Shown here in pieces: positions 1 to 7,953 of a stretch of DNA of 64,000 nt. Both the position numbers and the translations under genes were made by a program. The notes under the pieces were generated by a model. That model was not told the DNA's origin. It saw nothing but the letters and a program-made list of their open reading frames with translations, and did not search any database. Origin of the DNA: Roseiarcus sp963748545. GTDB lineage: Bacteria; Pseudomonadota; Alphaproteobacteria; Rhizobiales; Beijerinckiaceae. Position 1 is the first letter of the stretch. The number at the start of each line of letters is the position of its first letter. The stretch covers positions 558,001-622,000 of the forward strand of contig CAVVJO010000003.1 in the NCBI GenBank assembly GCA_963748545.1, read 5' to 3'.

Positions 1-751
1 TTCCAACCGTGTTCAGGTTCTGGCTGCCAAGGTCGACATAGAGATATTCGCCCTTGATCGTGATGTTGTTCGTGATCGCGTACTCGACACCGCCGCCGAT
101 CGTCCAGCCGGTGCGGGTAGAGCTCGGGTTGCCGCTCCAATACGCCCCAGCGTAGTTGTCATAGACGTTGAAGTTCGAGCTTCCGCCGGCGTAGGCGAAA
201 CCGCCTGTGCCGTAGATCAGCAGGCGGTTGTCCGGGGTGGCGACGAAGCCGACCCGACCGCGAACCGTTCCGAGCCAATCCAGGCTGGTCTTGGCGTGCA
301 CAGACAGGCTGTCGGTGAGCGGGCCGTTAGCGACGGCGACGCCGTTGACAACACTGAAGCCGAACGGCGTGCTGGTATAGTTGTAGGTCTTGCTGAGGGT
401 CGTCCCGTCGAAGTCGGCCTCTGCGCCCAGCACCAAGGCGCCGGTCTGCCAGTTGTAGCCAACCTGGCCGCCGCCGATGAAGCCGCTCTGGTTATTGCCG
501 ATTCCGCCGGGGAAGTAACCCGAAAGGAACGCGTCGGCGCCGGGAGCATAGAGCGTCGCATTGCGGCTGCCGCTGCTCCAAATGCCGCCGGCGTTCAGAC
601 CGACATAGAAGCCGGTCCAGGTGAAGGGCGGGGGAACGAACACCGGCGCCGGGGCTTCCTTCCGGGTCGGCAGGTCCGCGGCCTGGGCGGCCACAGCCGT
701 CGCAACGGTCAGCGCTGCTGCGGCGACTCCCATCATCCAACGTTTCGTCAT
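1..751 (-). CDS. Outer membrane beta-barrel protein, Omp25/31-like (3' end outside window)
   Basis: The reading frame runs off the left edge, so only about 250 residues are visible. It opens with a signal peptide (KRWMMGVAAAALTVATAVAAQA) followed by ADLPTRK, then the TWTGFYVGLNAGG motif typical of small Omp25/31 porins of Hyphomicrobiales. Further in are alternating beta-strand segments such as GFIGGGQVGYNWQ and GWTIGGGVEYAIT, and near the edge IKGEYLYVDLG, which usually lies close to the last strands. Only a short C-terminal end is therefore missing. I chose the ATG at 751 because GGAG lies seven bases upstream; an ATG two codons earlier is too close to that site. The protein should sit in the outer membrane. 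The family assignment is strong, the specific role unknown. Confidence 0.88.
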   Translation of the reverse strand, partial: MTKRWMMGVAAAALTVATAVAAQAADLPTRKEAPAPVFVPPPFTWTGFYVGLNAGGIWSSGSRNATLYAPGADAFLSGYFPGGIGNNQSGFIGGGQVGYNWQTGALVLGAEADFDGTTLSKTYNYTSTPFGFSVVNGVAVANGPLTDSLSVHAKTSLDWLGTVRGRVGFVATPDNRLLIYGTGGFAYAGGSSNFNVYDNYAGAYWSGNPSSTRTGWTIGGGVEYAITNNITIKGEYLYVDLGSQNLNTVG

Positions 752-950
752 CTTCATTCTCCGTTTAACCGGCTCCGCCCTACGCATGAAACGCGCGCCG
801 TCGCCCTGCAAAATCGACAACGTGGTTATAGGGTTGAGGTTCGCCCGAGTCCACCATTACGAACAGCTTTCGCCCTCATCGCGCAAGCATGTGGCAAAAT
901 GGACACAAAAAGGGGCCTCGTGGTTAACCAATCATTATCAAATGCGACTG

Positions 951-980
951 AAAATAGGCCTTGTTAACCGCTAACAAGGC
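951..980 (-). terminator. Hairpin terminator ending the DUF1614 operon
   Basis: On the minus strand a perfect 9-bp inverted repeat GCCTTGTTA / TAACAAGGC with a five-base loop is followed by CTATTTT. The TAA stop codon of the DUF1614 gene (964-966) starts the loop-proximal end of the second arm, so stop codon and terminator are nested. This is a typical intrinsic terminator shape with a short T tract. Confidence 0.65.
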
Positions 981-1656
981 TTGCGAGGACAACGGCGATA
1001 ACTCCGGTGAGGAATACGCCGTCGAAAGTGCCCGCGCCTCCGATCGAGGCGACTGGCGCCCCGAGGCTCCTCAGCAGACCGAGGTTGAGGAGATCGGCCC
1101 CGACCAGCACTCCGATGGCGCCGCCGATATAGGCGATCGGCGCCGCGTAACGGCGCGACAGGACGAGTCCGACGAAGGCTGCGAGCAGGGGCGGGGCGAA
1201 GGTAGGCACGGAAATACCGAGGCCGGGCACTGCAACCGCCATCTGATGGACGAAGAAGGCGACGATCCCGATAGCGACCAACCCGAGCGTCCAGAGCTCG
1301 TAGCGGAAGAGGAGATAGACCGACAGCAGGATCGGGATCACGGCGCCGCCGACATTGATGGCGAGAATCGTTCCTGGCCAGTCCACGGCGACGGGGGCGA
1401 GAAACGGCACGCCCATGATCTCGACCACTTGGCGCGAAACCACCTGTTCCCCAGGCAAGCGGACAAGGGGAACGTTGACGTAGGAGCCGACCAGCGAGGC
1501 GAACAGGATCAGCGTCAAGGTCAGCGGGTCGAGGCCGAGCGCGTTCGAGACGCGGCTCATCAGTCCGACTGTCGCCAGGATCACGAAAGCGACCAGCATG
1601 GCGAAAAACAGGCCCGCCAGGCCGAGGCTCACCGGGAAATAATGCATGTGCATCAT
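964..1656 (-). CDS. DUF1614 family integral membrane protein
   Basis: This 230-residue protein is almost entirely hydrophobic, with about seven predicted membrane segments. Between the first segments and the middle ones is a soluble stretch beginning SYVNVPLVRLPGEQVV, which is characteristic of the DUF1614 family. The gene overlaps the preceding HIT-hydrolase gene by four bases (start at 1656, stop ending at 1653), so the two are translationally coupled and lie in one minus-strand cluster. The family function is unknown; its members are inner membrane proteins in bacteria and archaea. The short His/Met N-terminus (MMHMHYF) precedes the first helix. An intrinsic terminator follows directly. 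Confidence 0.8.
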   Translation of the reverse strand: MMHMHYFPVSLGLAGLFFAMLVAFVILATVGLMSRVSNALGLDPLTLTLILFASLVGSYVNVPLVRLPGEQVVSRQVVEIMGVPFLAPVAVDWPGTILAINVGGAVIPILLSVYLLFRYELWTLGLVAIGIVAFFVHQMAVAVPGLGISVPTFAPPLLAAFVGLVLSRRYAAPIAYIGGAIGVLVGADLLNLGLLRSLGAPVASIGGAGTFDGVFLTGVIAVVLASLVSG

Positions 1657-2165
1657 GGGATCGGCCCCCCGGGCCGGACCGCCCTGAAGCGGGATGCAAG
1701 GGCGCGGGTTCGCTCCCGCGACGTCAAGCCTGCGAAGCGCTGAAATCCGGCGATGATTCGATCCGCGTAAGGGCGAAGGGCGGCGGCGTCCTGGAACGGA
1801 CCGCCCGGCGGCCGGAGCGCCACGCCTTCCCAGCGCGGCAGGACATGAAAGTGGAGATGGAACACCTGCTGCCCGCTGATCGCCTCATTGAACTGCTGCA
1901 CCAGCACGCCGCCCGCCGCCATGCCGGCCTTGACCGCAAGGGTCACTTTCTGGACCGAGGGCATGAAGCGGGCGAGATCGTCCGGGGCGATGTCGAGAAG
2001 GTTGCGGACCGGGACTTTCGGGATGACCAGCGTATGCCCGTCGGCGCGCGGCATCACGTCCAAGAAGGCGAGGGACACGTCGTCCTCGTAGACCTTAATG
2101 CAGGGCGCTTCGCCGCGCAGGATCTTGGCGAAGATATTGTTGTCGTCATAGGTCGGCGTCATCAA
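1653..2165 (-). CDS. HIT family hydrolase
   Basis: The protein has the full histidine-triad fold: NIFAKILRGEAP near residue 10, the DVMPRADGHTLVIPK strand near 40, and the catalytic HLHFHVLPR motif (H-x-H-x-H) near residue 103. HIT enzymes hydrolyse nucleotidyl phosphoramidates or dinucleotide polyphosphates. At 170 residues it is about 25 longer than usual; the basic, Pro-rich tail (after about residue 146) runs into the DUF1614 start. The start overlaps the end of the upstream GNAT-like gene by about 20 bases, although a second Met one codon later (2162) is equally possible. It is part of a tightly packed minus-strand cluster. Confidence 0.9.
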   Translation of the reverse strand: MMTPTYDDNNIFAKILRGEAPCIKVYEDDVSLAFLDVMPRADGHTLVIPKVPVRNLLDIAPDDLARFMPSVQKVTLAVKAGMAAGGVLVQQFNEAISGQQVFHLHFHVLPRWEGVALRPPGGPFQDAAALRPYADRIIAGFQRFAGLTSRERTRALASRFRAVRPGGPIP

Positions 2166-3375
2166 AGGTGTCTCCCAGCGATTCGGCGTTGCCCTCGTCG
2201 CCCCGTTTGAAGGGCGCGTGATTCTCGTAATGGGCGATCGTCCGCGCCACCGCCGAGCGCTCGTGCCTGAGATAGTCGGCGACCGCCCGCTTCAGGCGCA
2301 CGTCCTCGAATTCATGCGCCGAATAGGTGACGACAGGCCGATAGCCGCGCGCGAGCTTGTGCTCCCCTTGCGCGCCGGCCTCGACCCGCTTCAGTCCGCG
2401 GCTGAGCGCGAACTCGATCGCCTGATAATAGCACACCTCAAAATGGAGGAAGGGATGCTCTTCGATCGCGCCCCAGTTTCGGCCGTAGAGGGCGTCGTCG
2501 CCGATGAAGTTGATCGCCCCGGCGATGTAGCGGCCGTTGCGTTTCGCCATGACCAGGAGAATGCGGTCGGCCAGCGCCTCCCCGACCAGGGTGAAGAAGC
2601 GGCGGGTCAGATAGGGTCGGCCCCACTTCCGCGATCCCGTATCCATGTAGAAGGCGAAGAAAGCGTCCCAATGCTTTGACTCTATGGCAGATCCTGTAAC
2701 CCACTCGATGATCACGCCATTGGCGAGGGCGTCGCGCCGCTCGCGCTTGATCGTCTTGCGTTTGCGGGACGCAAGGGCGGTCAAAAAGTCGTCGAAGCTC
2801 GCAAAGCCGTTGCAAAGGAAGTGGAACTGCTCGCCGTGCCGCACCAGAAAGCCCATGCGCTCGAGCCGCGCGGCGTCTTCCGCGGTCGGGAACGTGACAT
2901 GGATCGACGACGCCTCGACCTGTCGCCGGACTTCGCGCAGGCCGGCGACCAAGGCTTCGTGGGCGCCCTCCGGGGCGTCGCGGGCGACCAACAGACGTCG
3001 TCCGGTCGCGGGCGTGAAGGGCGCTGCGACCTGGAGTTTCGGATAGTAGTCCCCGCCGGCGCGGGCGTAGGCGTCGGCCCAGGCATGATCGAAGACGTAT
3101 TCGCCCTGGCTGTGGCTCTTGAGGTAAGACGGCGCCGCGGCGACGATCCGCCCGTCGCGGTCCTCGATGACCACATGCGCCGGGGTCCAACCCGACCGTC
3201 CGCCGGTCGAGCCTGACGCTTCGAGCGCATGAAGAAAGCCGTACGTGACGAAGGGATTGAAACGCTCGCCTTCCGCCTCGGATTCGGAAAGCCCGGGCGG
3301 GTTGGCGCAGGCGTCCCACGCCGCCGGATCGAGGGCGGCGATGGTTGTGACGACACGAGCGGTGAATGGGGGCAT
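2146..3375 (-). CDS. GNAT/FemAB-like N-acyltransferase (COG3146 type)
   Basis: The conserved body has the features of the peptidogalycan/FemAB-like acetyltransferase family: DPAAWDACAN near the N-terminus, SRKRKTIKRER near the middle, YGRNWGA and the FEVCYYQAIEFAL region, and EAGAQGEHKLARGY near the C-terminus. I place the start at the ATG at 3375 because homology begins there; an in-frame ATG at 3459 would add 28 residues and no strong ribosome site distinguishes them. The protein of about 409 residues is cytoplasmic. Family members are poorly characterised; acyl or aminoacyl transfer is an inference from fold. It lies between the NTF2-like and HIT genes on the same strand. Confidence 0.8.
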   Translation of the reverse strand: MPPFTARVVTTIAALDPAAWDACANPPGLSESEAEGERFNPFVTYGFLHALEASGSTGGRSGWTPAHVVIEDRDGRIVAAAPSYLKSHSQGEYVFDHAWADAYARAGGDYYPKLQVAAPFTPATGRRLLVARDAPEGAHEALVAGLREVRRQVEASSIHVTFPTAEDAARLERMGFLVRHGEQFHFLCNGFASFDDFLTALASRKRKTIKRERRDALANGVIIEWVTGSAIESKHWDAFFAFYMDTGSRKWGRPYLTRRFFTLVGEALADRILLVMAKRNGRYIAGAINFIGDDALYGRNWGAIEEHPFLHFEVCYYQAIEFALSRGLKRVEAGAQGEHKLARGYRPVVTYSAHEFEDVRLKRAVADYLRHERSAVARTIAHYENHAPFKRGDEGNAESLGDTFDDADL

Positions 3376-3479
3376 GGGGTTGAGGGAGAGGGTTTCGATT
3401 TGCCGCCATCCTAACACGGCTTTCGCAGCCGCGAAGGGCGCCCGCAAGGCGTCGAGCATGCCGACGGGAAGACGGGGTT

Positions 3480-3923
3480 TCACGATTGAGAGGCGGCCTT
3501 GGCGGTCAATGTGTTCCAGGCGGAGAGCGAGTCCATATAGTCTCTCCAATGCACGATTTTCCTGTGCTCAATTTTGACAATCGAGCAGAAGCAATTGTCA
3601 TACTTCACGTTTGTCGCAAGAACTGTCCCGTGGACTTCGTATTCGATGACCACGACACGACCGTCGTCCGTGATATGGGTCGCCAGCTTATCGGCCGACT
3701 GAAGCCTGATGGCCTCCACGTAGCCCAGGAATCTCGCCATGAGATCGGCGCGCCCCCGAATCACGCGAGGCCAGCCGGGGATGTCGTAGAGAACCTCGTA
3801 GACGAGATCGTCGGCGACGATGTCGAAGAAATGCGCGCCGTCCACGCGCTCGGCGAGGGCCCGGCGAACCAGCTCGAAATAGGGGCTCGCTCTCTCGTAG
3901 GCGGCGTATTTTGGACTCGACAT
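3480..3923 (-). CDS. NTF2-like / SnoaL-like protein
   Basis: The 147-residue protein has the compact cone-shaped NTF2 fold signature: an N-terminal helix with HFFDIVADDLVYEVLYDIPGWPRVIRGR, a central VVVIEYEVHG strand, and a C-terminal KIVHWRDYMDS strand typical of ketosteroid-isomerase-related proteins (COG3631). The frame stays open to 4121 but the upstream part is low-quality sequence, and homology begins at the ATG at 3923, which has GGGA and GAGG just upstream. The substrate is unknown. It is the first gene of the minus-strand cluster that ends at 964, and is divergent from mraZ. Confidence 0.78.
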   Translation of the reverse strand: MSSPKYAAYERASPYFELVRRALAERVDGAHFFDIVADDLVYEVLYDIPGWPRVIRGRADLMARFLGYVEAIRLQSADKLATHITDDGRVVVIEYEVHGTVLATNVKYDNCFCSIVKIEHRKIVHWRDYMDSLSAWNTLTAKAASQS

Positions 3924-4085
3924 CCTCAAGCTTCCCTTGCGCTTCGTTGCCCGGCTCGGGCTCCCCAGGGCTGTCCTAAACCTCTGAGGTCTTCCCGTTT
4001 TCAGCCGCCCTAACGTAACATTAACCTTAAAAACCCCTAATGCGGCCAAGGCCGGTTCCTGGGGCGGGAGTTGCCGGCGGTTCGT

Positions 4086-4125
4086 TTGACGCCCATGGGG
4101 TCCCATGTTATCCCAAATCATCCCG
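4086..4125. promoter_or_regulatory. MraZ operator: four TGGG-type boxes at 10-bp spacing over a probable promoter
   Basis: On the minus strand, TGGGC, TGGGA, TGGGA and CGGGA occur at 4091-4095, 4101-4105, 4111-4115 and 4121-4125, exactly 10 bp apart. MraZ is known to bind TGGGN repeats separated by five bases upstream of its own gene, and mraZ begins 80 bp downstream. A -35-like TTGACG (4086-4091) and a weak -10-like TTATCC (4108-4113), 16 bp apart on the plus strand, overlap the boxes, which fits autorepression of the dcw cluster. Confidence 0.75.
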
Positions 4126-4204
4126 TCAACGGACCGCGCCTTAGCGTCGTCGCCTGCGAGCGTCGCTCGTCGGAGGCCGGCGGGATCTGGCGTCGGGGGG
4201 CTTC

Positions 4205-4661
4205 GTGGACCGCTTCCTTTCGCATTTTACCCACCGCTTCGACGCCAAGGGGCGCATCTCGATACCGGCCGCCTTCCGCCAGGCGCTGGCGAGGGACGGG
4301 TTCGAGGGAGTTCTATGTTCATCCGTCGCTCGATCAGCCGGCGCTCGACTGCGGGGGCAACAGACTGTTGGCGGAGATCGATTCGCTTTTGGCCTCGCTG
4401 CCGCCGTTCTCGCCAGCGCGCGACGCCTTCGCCACCGCGCTCCTGGGAACGAGCGAGATCCTGCGCATGGATTCCGAGGGGCGGGTGATGCTGGACGACC
4501 GTCTGAAGAGCTCGCTCGGGCTCGAAAGCGAGGCGGTGTTCGTCGGACAGGGGCACAAGTTTCAGATCTGGGAGCCCGCGCGATTCGCGGCCCATCTCGA
4601 GACGGCGCGCGCGCGGGTGCGGCGTCTTCGCGCGGGAGAGGGCCCCGAGGCGGCGCCGTGA
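4205..4661 (+). CDS. mraZ: MraZ transcriptional regulator (single-base frameshift in sequence)
   Basis: MraZ is the DNA-binding regulator at the head of the division and cell wall cluster. The N-terminal SpoVT/AbrB-like half starts at GTG 4205 (DRFLSHFTHRFDAKGRISIP), and the second half (YVHPSLDQPALD, then GTSEILRMDSEGRVML) continues in another frame up to the TGA at 4659-4661. One extra base at about 4307-4312 explains the break; repaired, the protein has about 151 residues, normal for the family. As given, the first half reads in frame into rsmH and looks like a fusion, which is an artefact. The stop overlaps the rsmH GTG by a GTGA tetranucleotide. Confidence 0.88.
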
Positions 4662-5659
4662 CCGAGCCCCGACACATTCCCGTTTTGCTGGCCGAGGTCT
4701 TGGAGGCGCTCGCGCCACGGCCGGGCGCCGTCATCGTCGACGGAACCTTCGGCGCCGGCGGCTACACGCGCGCGCTCCTCGACCGCGGCGCCGACGTGAT
4801 CGCGCTCGACCGCGATCCCTCCGCCGTCCGCGCTGGAGCGGACCTCGCCGCGCAATCCGAAGGCCGGCTGCGGCTCGTCGAGGCGCGGTTCGGCGCGCTC
4901 GAATCGGTCGCGCGCGGACTCGGGCTCGCTTCGGTGGACGGCGTGGTTCTCGACATCGGCGTCTCCTCGATGCAGCTCGACGAGGCCGAGCGGGGATTTT
5001 CGCTTCGCTTTGACGCGCCGCTCGATATGCGGATGGATGCCAAGGGGCCGTCGGCGGCCGACATCCTGCGGGAGGCGGACGAGGAGACGATCGCCGATAT
5101 CCTCTTCCATTTCGGCGAAGAGCGTGCGTCCCGGCGCATCGCCCGGGCGATCGTCGCCGACCGCGTCACCGCTCCCTACGAGCGCACTCTGCCGCTCGCC
5201 GAAATGATCGCCCGCGTCGTCCCCGCCAAGCGCGGCGAGTTGACCCATCCCGCGACCCGGACCTTCCAGGCCTTGCGCATCGCGGTCAACGACGAGCTTG
5301 GCGAGCTGCTGCGCGGACTCGTCGCCGCGGAGCGCCTGCTGAAGCCGGGCGGACGGCTCGCCGTGGTGACCTTCCATTCGCTCGAAGACCGAATCGTCAA
5401 GCAGTACCTCTCGGTTCGATCGGGTCGCGGCCACGCCGCCTCGCGGCGCCTGCCGGGGGAACCAGCCGAGCCGCCGCCGACCTTCGAGGTTCCTCGCGGC
5501 CAGCCGATCGAGGCGACAGACTCGGAGACGAAGGCCAACCCCCGGTCCCGCTCGGCCAAGCTCCGTTACGCGACCCGGCTCGACGCGCCGCCGCGAGAGG
5601 CTGGCGAACCGCTCGCGGCTTTGACGCGTCTGCCGGTGCGACGGGGGAGGCAGGGATGA
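4658..5659 (+). CDS. rsmH: 16S rRNA (cytosine(1402)-N(4))-methyltransferase
   Basis: RsmH (MraW) methylates N4 of C1402 in the decoding centre of 16S rRNA with S-adenosylmethionine. The 333-residue protein has RHIPVLLAEVL at the start, the SAM-binding VDGTFGAGGYTR loop near residue 25, LDIGVSSMQLD near 100, DMRMD after it, THPATRTFQALRIAVN, and VVTFHSLEDRIVK near residue 240. The start is the GTG at 4658 overlapping the mraZ stop. Its own stop overlaps the ftsL ATG (ATGA). It is intact and lies second in the dcw cluster, its usual place. Confidence 0.96.
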   Translation: MTEPRHIPVLLAEVLEALAPRPGAVIVDGTFGAGGYTRALLDRGADVIALDRDPSAVRAGADLAAQSEGRLRLVEARFGALESVARGLGLASVDGVVLDIGVSSMQLDEAERGFSLRFDAPLDMRMDAKGPSAADILREADEETIADILFHFGEERASRRIARAIVADRVTAPYERTLPLAEMIARVVPAKRGELTHPATRTFQALRIAVNDELGELLRGLVAAERLLKPGGRLAVVTFHSLEDRIVKQYLSVRSGRGHAASRRLPGEPAEPPPTFEVPRGQPIEATDSETKANPRSRSAKLRYATRLDAPPREAGEPLAALTRLPVRRGRQG

Positions 5660-6039
5660 TCTTGCGGCTTATGCATGCGGCGGCGATCGCCGCGCTGATC
5701 GGGGCGGCGGCCTATGCCTATGGGGTCAAGTACCACACGATCTATACGGCCGAGCAATTGGTGAAGACGCGTCACCTGATCGCCAAGGAAAAGGACGCGA
5801 TCAACCTGCTGCGGGCCGAATACGCCCATCTCGCGCGGCCCGACCGAATCCAGGAGCTCGCCGACGCCAAACTCGGCATGGAGCCGCTAGCGTTGTCGCA
5901 GATCGCCACGGTCGCCGAACTGCCGGAGGCCCAACCGAGGGTGGATTCGATCGGCCGAACGCTGGAGTCGCTCGGCTTCAACAAGGACAACGAAACGCCC
6001 GCCGCCGAAGCTGGCGGCGCCACCCCTCCGGTGAGATGA
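5656..6039 (+). CDS. ftsL: Cell division protein FtsL
   Basis: This 127-residue bitopic protein has one N-terminal membrane helix (AAAIAALIGAAAYAYGVKY, about residues 8-26) followed by a periplasmic coiled coil that starts at YTAEQLVKTRHLIAKEKDAI, then the RPDRIQELADAKLGM segment common to alphaproteobacterial FtsL. FtsL works with FtsB and FtsQ in the divisome and helps activate FtsWI. Position between rsmH and ftsI, with ATGA overlaps on both sides, supports the call more than sequence similarity, which is always low for FtsL. Confidence 0.9.
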   Translation: MILRLMHAAAIAALIGAAAYAYGVKYHTIYTAEQLVKTRHLIAKEKDAINLLRAEYAHLARPDRIQELADAKLGMEPLALSQIATVAELPEAQPRVDSIGRTLESLGFNKDNETPAAEAGGATPPVR

Positions 6040-7946
6040 GCATGACCGAGACGACGAAGGGCGTGAGCCAGGGGACGAAGAAACGCCGACGGCGCGACGG
6101 CTTCGTCGCCCGCGCCGTCATTGCGGGGTTTTATCGCTATGTGCCGCAGAATTTCGGCGTCGATCTTGAACCGCCGTCGCCCGACCGGCCACGGACCTCG
6201 CTGCGCGCGCTGATCACCTACGCCAACCTCAAGGCCTTCGTCCGGGCGCTGCTGCTCACTCGGCTCGATCGCTCGGGGGTTCGAATCCGAACCCTCTCGC
6301 TCGTCATGGCCGCGGCCTACGCGGTCATCGCCGTCAAGCTCGTCGTGCTCGGCGTGTCGCACGATCCGCCGCTGACCCTGAAGGAAGCCGCCGACCAGGC
6401 GGTGTCCGGCGCGCGTCCCGACCTTCTCGACCGCAACGGCGAGATTCTCGCCACCGACGTAAAGACCATGTCGGTGTTCGCCGAGCCGAACCGGATCATC
6501 GACAAGGACGAGGCGGTCGAACTCATCACGGCGGTGCTGCCGGACGTCGACGCCAAGGAATTGCGCGAGCGGCTCGGCTCCAGAAAAGGGTTCGTCTGGG
6601 TCAAGCGCCAGATCACGCCCAAAGAGCAGGCGGAGATCTTCCACCTCGGCCTTCCCGGCGTCGGCTTTCTGCCCGAGAACAAGCGCATCTATCCGAACGG
6701 GCCGATCGGCGCCCACGTGCTCGGCTATGTCGACAAGGACAATGTCGGCATTGCCGGCATGGAGAAATATCTCGACGAGCAGAGCCTGACCGACCCTCAT
6801 GTCCCCGGATTCGTCGTCGATCCCGAGAGCCTGAAGCCGGTGCGCCTCGCGCTCGACCTCAAGGTCACGCATGCGCTTCGAGACGAGCTCGAGAACGGCA
6901 TGGAGCACTGGAAGGCCAAAGCCGCCGCCGGCGTGGTGATGGACGTCAACACCGGGGAGGTGATCGCGCTCGAATCGCTGCCGGATTACGACCCGAACGT
7001 TCCGCTCGACGCCCACGACCCGACCAAGATCAACCGCATCGCCGTCGGCGTGTACGAGATGGGCTCGACCTTCAAGGCTTTGTCGATCGCCATGGCGCTC
7101 GACAGCGGCAAGGTCAATCTCGGAACGCGCATCGACGCGCGCGACTCGCTGCGCTACGGCCGCTTCACCATCCACGACTTTCACGCGACCCACCGCATCC
7201 TCACGGTGCCGGAGGTGTTCACCCACTCCTCGAACATCGGCACTGCGCGCATGGCGCTGATGGTCGGCGTCACAGCCCACCAGGCGTTCCTGAAGAAGAT
7301 GGGCCAGCTCGACCGGCTGCACACCGAACTGCCTGAGAACGCCGAGCCGTTGGTGCCGAAGCATTGGAGCGAGCTGAACACCATGACGATCGCCTTCGGC
7401 CAGGGGCTCAACGTCGCGCCGCTGCAGGCGGTGATGGCGGTGTCGGCGCTGGTGAACGGCGGTCACATGATGCCGCCGACTTTCCTTCAGCGAAGCCAGG
7501 AGGAGGCCGACAAGATCAGCCATAAGGTGGTCAGCGACCAGACCTCCAAATCGATGCGCTACTTGATGCGCTCCAATGCGACCCACGGCTCGGCCAGTTT
7601 CGCCAACATTCCCGGTTACTACGTCGGCGGCAAGACGGGCACCGCGGACAAGATCATCCACGGACACTATTCGGACAACAAGGTGTTCACCACCTTCATG
7701 GCGATCACTCCGGCCGACAAGCCAAAATACCTCTACCTGGCCATCTACGACGATCCAGTCGCGGCGCCCGGAGACTACGGCTATCACACCGCCGCCTGGA
7801 ACGCCGGCCGCACCACCGGCGCGCTGATCCGCCGGGTTCAGCCGCTGCAGGGCGTGCCGCCGACGAATGAGGAGCATACCAACCCATTCCCCATTATCGC
7901 CCGACTGGGTTATGGAGCCGACGCCGACAAGGTCGGCAAGGAGTGA
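6036..7946 (+). CDS. ftsI: Peptidoglycan D,D-transpeptidase FtsI (PBP3)
   Basis: FtsI cross-links septal peptidoglycan. The 636-residue protein has a basic cytoplasmic N-terminus, a membrane helix near residues 86-108 (SLVMAAAYAVIAVKLVVLGV), the PBP dimerisation domain, then the transpeptidase domain with the catalytic S344 of the GSTFK motif, the SSN triad at 398-400 and K533-TG. The cytoplasmic part is long, about 85 residues, and basic. The gene is intact and overlaps ftsL by ATGA; murE follows eight bases after the stop. Confidence 0.95.
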   Translation: MSMTETTKGVSQGTKKRRRRDGFVARAVIAGFYRYVPQNFGVDLEPPSPDRPRTSLRALITYANLKAFVRALLLTRLDRSGVRIRTLSLVMAAAYAVIAVKLVVLGVSHDPPLTLKEAADQAVSGARPDLLDRNGEILATDVKTMSVFAEPNRIIDKDEAVELITAVLPDVDAKELRERLGSRKGFVWVKRQITPKEQAEIFHLGLPGVGFLPENKRIYPNGPIGAHVLGYVDKDNVGIAGMEKYLDEQSLTDPHVPGFVVDPESLKPVRLALDLKVTHALRDELENGMEHWKAKAAAGVVMDVNTGEVIALESLPDYDPNVPLDAHDPTKINRIAVGVYEMGSTFKALSIAMALDSGKVNLGTRIDARDSLRYGRFTIHDFHATHRILTVPEVFTHSSNIGTARMALMVGVTAHQAFLKKMGQLDRLHTELPENAEPLVPKHWSELNTMTIAFGQGLNVAPLQAVMAVSALVNGGHMMPPTFLQRSQEEADKISHKVVSDQTSKSMRYLMRSNATHGSASFANIPGYYVGGKTGTADKIIHGHYSDNKVFTTFMAITPADKPKYLYLAIYDDPVAAPGDYGYHTAAWNAGRTTGALIRRVQPLQGVPPTNEEHTNPFPIIARLGYGADADKVGKE

Positions 7947-7953
7947 TGCAGGG

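Noticed and set aside
4205..5659. Apparent MraZ-RsmH fusion protein
   Set aside because: The second half of MraZ is in a neighbouring frame and the fusion results from one surplus base.
6278..6288. GGTTCGAATCC, identical to a tRNA T-loop core
   Set aside because: It lies in frame inside ftsI (SGVRIRTLS region) and no acceptor, D or anticodon stem is found around it.
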